The position numbers and the translations under genes were made by a program. A DNA stretch of 23,393 nt from a virus: positions 1 through 23,393 of IMG/VR virus record IMGVR_UViG_3300025879_000113. The stretch is one strand, 5' to 3'. The notes under the pieces are model-generated. The model did no database searches, was not told where the DNA came from, and saw only the letters and a program-made list of their open reading frames with translations. Below are positions 21,633-23,393 of the stretch, in pieces (within the stretch, counting starts at the first letter, position 1; each line of letters opens with the position of its first letter).

Positions 21633-22261
21633 TGCTCTCCTTGAGCCTGGTTTTTGCGTGCTGAGTTCATCTCATCACTCTTTAGTTTGGTGCGCTCTTC
21701 AGTTGTGAAGATACCACCCTTGCTTGGGGCAACCCACAGCGCGACAATATCATCACGCTCTAGCTCTGCCTCAACCTGTGCTGCGTAGCTGTAGTCATCA
21801 GCAAGTAACGCATTTTTAATTTCAGCTATCGCCATCAATACTAAGTTATCTTGCAAGATAAAATTGTGCTTTAGTAAATAGTCAGATGCTTGATCCTCTT
21901 TCTGCTGGCCTATTGCTCCAGCAACCTCATCGGCTGACGCTATCTCCGTACCACCCATACCGAAGAAGGCCAGTGCTCGCCCGACAGCACTGGTCTCTGC
22001 GTTCTCTAACGCACTAGTCTTGTTGATGTTACTTGCCTTACGTACCTCTTCTGCTAAACCACTGGCAATTACACGACCACATGTGTCCGTAATCTCTGCT
22101 CGCACCTGAACGTAATCGTGGTCTGCGTGTAAGACAGTTGACGTTATAGAGTAGTCGGGGTATTGCTTTCTGAAGTCATCAATACGACGGGCTACTGTTA
22201 AGTATACCTTGCCATGTATGCTGACTTCTCCCTTTGATGAATCTGCTTTTCCTTTGCTCAT
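21629..22261 (-). CDS. Putative single-strand annealing protein (Rad52-like type)
   Basis: 210 residues with AAGGAG 8 bases before ATG. The N-terminal 115 residues carry GKVYLTVARRIDDFRKQYPD, VQVRAEITDTCGRVIASGLA and NINKTSALENAETSAVGRAL then AFFGMGG. This 'GK.Y..V..RI..FR...P' start and 'K.ETSAVGRALA..G' end define a phage family that I place with Rad52-like annealing or ssDNA-binding proteins. The C-terminal 90 residues are helical and charged and probably variable. The neighbouring SSB-like gene (ATGA overlap) and the NinB-like and HNH genes downstream support a recombination role. An ssDNA-binding protein without annealing activity is the alternative. Confidence 0.55.
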   Translation of the reverse strand: MSKGKADSSKGEVSIHGKVYLTVARRIDDFRKQYPDYSITSTVLHADHDYVQVRAEITDTCGRVIASGLAEEVRKASNINKTSALENAETSAVGRALAFFGMGGTEIASADEVAGAIGQQKEDQASDYLLKHNFILQDNLVLMAIAEIKNALLADDYSYAAQVEAELERDDIVALWVAPSKGGIFTTEERTKLKSDEMNSARKNQAQGEQ

Positions 22262-22273
22262 AGCTTTAACTCC

Positions 22274-22465
22274 TTAGTGAATGTTACTTCCTTCTTTTTC
22301 TACTGCGTAATAACACTTGTAGTCATACATATCTGATAGACCAGGCAATAGTTTTATTACAACGTCCTCGACTGTCATACCTGATGGAATCCAGTGAGGC
22401 TCAATGCTTAGAAGAAGATCGCCATCCTCATCAACAATATCAATCACTCTTATTTTTTTGGTCAT
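22274..22465 (-). CDS. Hypothetical early protein (63 residues)
   Basis: I choose ATG 22465 (MTKKIRVIDIVDEDGDLLLS) with GAGG 9 bases upstream. A GTG at 22492 would add nine residues that lie inside the preceding gene. The protein is alpha/beta-like, acidic, with a short IPSGMTVEDVVIKLLPGL stretch. No family recognised. It is 12 bases from the annealing-protein gene and overlaps the preceding gene. Confidence 0.55.
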   Translation of the reverse strand: MTKKIRVIDIVDEDGDLLLSIEPHWIPSGMTVEDVVIKLLPGLSDMYDYKCYYAVEKEGSNIH

Positions 22466-22700
22466 GCTCAAAGTCCTCAAATGCCTGATCACAAGTTACG
22501 TAATCAGATGTGTAACTATAGTTGATAACCTCTGGTGTGTAATCTGTATACATACTGTACGTGTCGTCTTCGACTACACTTGACACATTCTTATCGAGAT
22601 GGCCTTTGGTTATTGCATCCATGAATATTACATACCGCTTGGTGACATCAAGCGTCACCTTGTAAAGTACATTGTTATGTAGCTGTTTAACATTCGACAA
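22440..22700 (-). CDS. Hypothetical early protein (86 residues)
   Basis: The frame opens at a TTG (22700), 10 bases after GAGGAG. No in-frame ATG lies nearby, so the TTG start is tentative. The sequence is Tyr/Asp-rich (SSVVEDDTYSMYTDYTPEVI, NYSYTSDYVTCDQAFEDFEH) and acidic. It overlaps the 55-residue gene upstream by 14 bases and the next gene downstream by 26. No family recognised. Confidence 0.5.
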   Translation of the reverse strand: MSNVKQLHNNVLYKVTLDVTKRYVIFMDAITKGHLDKNVSSVVEDDTYSMYTDYTPEVINYSYTSDYVTCDQAFEDFEHDQKNKSD

Positions 22701-22854
22701 AGCTTGGGATCTCCTCTGGTGTTATGGGTGAGGGAAGACAGTCCTCCATCTCTCTTACAAAATCTTGGAAGTCTTCCATCGTTGCCTTCCTATCCGTCTG
22801 GCTACACCAGAACAGATAGGCTTGCACCTGCGTCTCTGAGTAAACAGTCGGCAT
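22687..22854 (-). CDS. Hypothetical small early protein (55 residues)
   Basis: This short frame fills the gap between two early genes. It starts in a TAATG overlap with the upstream stop and reads MPTVYSETQVQAYLFWCSQT, then MEDFQDFVREMEDCLPSPIT and ends EEIPSFVEC. AAAGGAG lies about 10 bases before the ATG. Three Cys residues are spread out and make no metal motif. Acidic, helical in the middle. No family recognised, but the coupling at both ends is typical of this operon. Confidence 0.6.
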   Translation of the reverse strand: MPTVYSETQVQAYLFWCSQTDRKATMEDFQDFVREMEDCLPSPITPEEIPSFVEC

Positions 22855-23057
22855 TAAGAAAGCTCTCCTTTAGCTTCATTGATTGCGATGGCTATACTCT
22901 TATAGTCAACGCAGTTATTTGGATCTTCTTCAAGATCACGTAACACATTAGCCGCAGCCAATACTTGAACCGACGATAAGCTACTGTCAGCATTCTTAAT
23001 AGCTTTGTAGTACGGAGTCATAACCTCTAAGCTATCAAAAGAAAAACGAATAGACAT
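22854..23057 (-). CDS. Hypothetical early protein (67 residues)
   Basis: Two ATGs are in frame. AAAGGAG (23070-23064) touches the first (23063) and lies 6 bases from the second (23057), so the protein starts MSIRFSFDSLEVMTPYYKAI. The body is helical (ADSSLSSVQVLAAANVLRDL, YKSIAIAINEAKGELS). No family recognised. Its stop overlaps the next start (TAATG). Confidence 0.6.
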   Translation of the reverse strand: MSIRFSFDSLEVMTPYYKAIKNADSSLSSVQVLAAANVLRDLEEDPNNCVDYKSIAIAINEAKGELS

Positions 23058-23068
23058 ACACATCTCCT

Positions 23069-23278
23069 TTATACGTCACCATCTCTGGTTGCCCAGTACT
23101 CATCCATTGATTTGTCAACGAGCATCTCAAGTTCTATTGAACTCATTGACATTGGATCAATGGACTTCCCGTCAGAATAAAGCTTGTCTATATACAAGCC
23201 CTCATCTTCTACGTAAGTCCAGTAAACCTGATAAGGTTTATCCAAAACTTCTGTATCAAACACGCCGTAATTACCCAC
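23069..23278 (-). CDS. Hypothetical early protein (69 residues)
   Basis: GTG start at 23278 with AGGAG 9 bases upstream, inside the end of the preceding gene. The protein is acidic with several aromatic residues (YGVFDTEVLDKPYQVYWTYV, EDEGLYIDKLYSDGKSIDPM) and a helical C-terminus (SSIELEMLVDKSMDEYWATR). No family recognised. It is separated by 5 bases from the next gene's strong ribosome site. Confidence 0.55.
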   Translation of the reverse strand: MGNYGVFDTEVLDKPYQVYWTYVEDEGLYIDKLYSDGKSIDPMSMSSIELEMLVDKSMDEYWATRDGDV

Positions 23279-23393
23279 TGATTAGCTCTCCTAGTTCTGA
23301 GATTTGCTGTCTCTCTTCACGAAACGACTCGACACTATCTGAGATGTGGTCCGCCGCCCGCTGAGCTGCGGCGGCCACAGTGAAGATAGCCTT
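23271..23393 (-). CDS. C-terminal end of an early gene cut by the right edge
   Basis: The frame is open from the window edge to TAA at 23271-23273, giving 40 residues: KAIFTVAAAAQRAADHISDS, then VESFREERQQISELGELISG. Ala-rich helix followed by a charged helix. It overlaps the GTG of the next gene by 8 bases, as usual for this operon. Function cannot be told from the fragment. Confidence 0.6.
   Translation of the reverse strand, partial: KAIFTVAAAAQRAADHISDSVESFREERQQISELGELISG
23346..23378. repeat. GC-rich inverted repeat at the right edge
   Basis: Arms GTGG-T-CCGCCGC (23346-23357) and GCGGCGG-CCAC (23368-23378) pair over 11 bp with one bulged T and a 10-base loop. There is no T run after it on either strand, and it lies within coding sequence of the cut gene (Ala-rich part). 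It may be a by-product of GCC/GCG codons. Confidence 0.5.

Noticed and set aside
1-23393. tRNA genes, CRISPR arrays, insertion sequences or attachment sites
   Set aside because: No cloverleaf-like, spaced-repeat, transposase or integrase signal was found. Coding sequence fills nearly all of the window.

Overview
The window is a stretch of the genome of a tailed, double-stranded DNA bacteriophage with a short-tailed (podovirus-like) virion. The evidence is an adaptor (tail tubular A-like) gene followed directly by a nozzle (tail tubular B-like) gene, then a run of large internal/ejection-type proteins. There is no tail tape measure, sheath or long tail tube. The protein styles (Gly-rich adhesins with a MAL..SG..L N-terminus, an ejection protein with an ERLFSQGRGG..TNMYGGTPEQLA stretch, a 3-TM GTA-type holin) resemble phages of marine Gram-negative bacteria. 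The host itself cannot be read from the sequence. Coding density is nearly complete. Base composition is moderate, with some AT-richer blocks. I see no tRNA, rRNA, CRISPR array, integrase or insertion sequence.

Plus strand, 1-18096 (late/virion region). (a) Host recognition, 2-5152: a long tail fibre, cut by the left edge, ends in an S74 self-cleaving chaperone. It is followed by a Gly-rich adhesin, a tail-assembly-like protein, a short fibre that lacks the chaperone, and a second small MAL-type protein. (b) A small conserved phage protein, a metallophosphoesterase with an N-terminal helix-turn-helix, and a 57-residue zinc ribbon. (c) Probable lysis genes: a small membrane/coiled-coil protein and a GTA-type holin. 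No endolysin is recognisable. (d) A large modular protein with a hydrophobic middle and a very long Gly-rich linker. (e) Adaptor, nozzle and a small fibre-anchor-like protein. (f) Three consecutive internal/ejection-type proteins of 474, 395 and 954 residues. Portal, capsid and terminase are not here and presumably lie to the left.

Minus strand, 23393-18083 (early/replication region), read from right to left. Small hypothetical genes come first. Next are a Rad52-like annealing protein candidate and a small SSB-like protein. A strong intrinsic terminator with a UUCG loop follows. Then come a conserved replication-linked protein, a primase-type zinc-finger protein, a DnaT-like protein, a DnaB-like helicase, a NinB/Orf-like recombination protein, a sigma region-4-like HTH protein, a hypothetical protein and an HNH endonuclease. 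Almost every junction is an ATGA, GTGA, TAATG or TGATG overlap, so translation is probably coupled along the operon. The early and late operons converge, and their last genes overlap by 14 bases at 18083-18096.

How it fits together: the early operon would load the DnaB-like helicase and support recombination-linked replication through the annealing protein, SSB-like protein, NinB-like protein and HNH nuclease. The late operon builds the tail, the internal core that is ejected with the DNA, the receptor-binding fibres and the lysis proteins. Points most worth a second look are the doubled fibre/adhesin cassette, the split replication module with no visible primase core, the altered Walker A motif of the helicase, the terminator placed inside the replication operon, and small genes (57 and 55 codons) that a length cut-off would miss.
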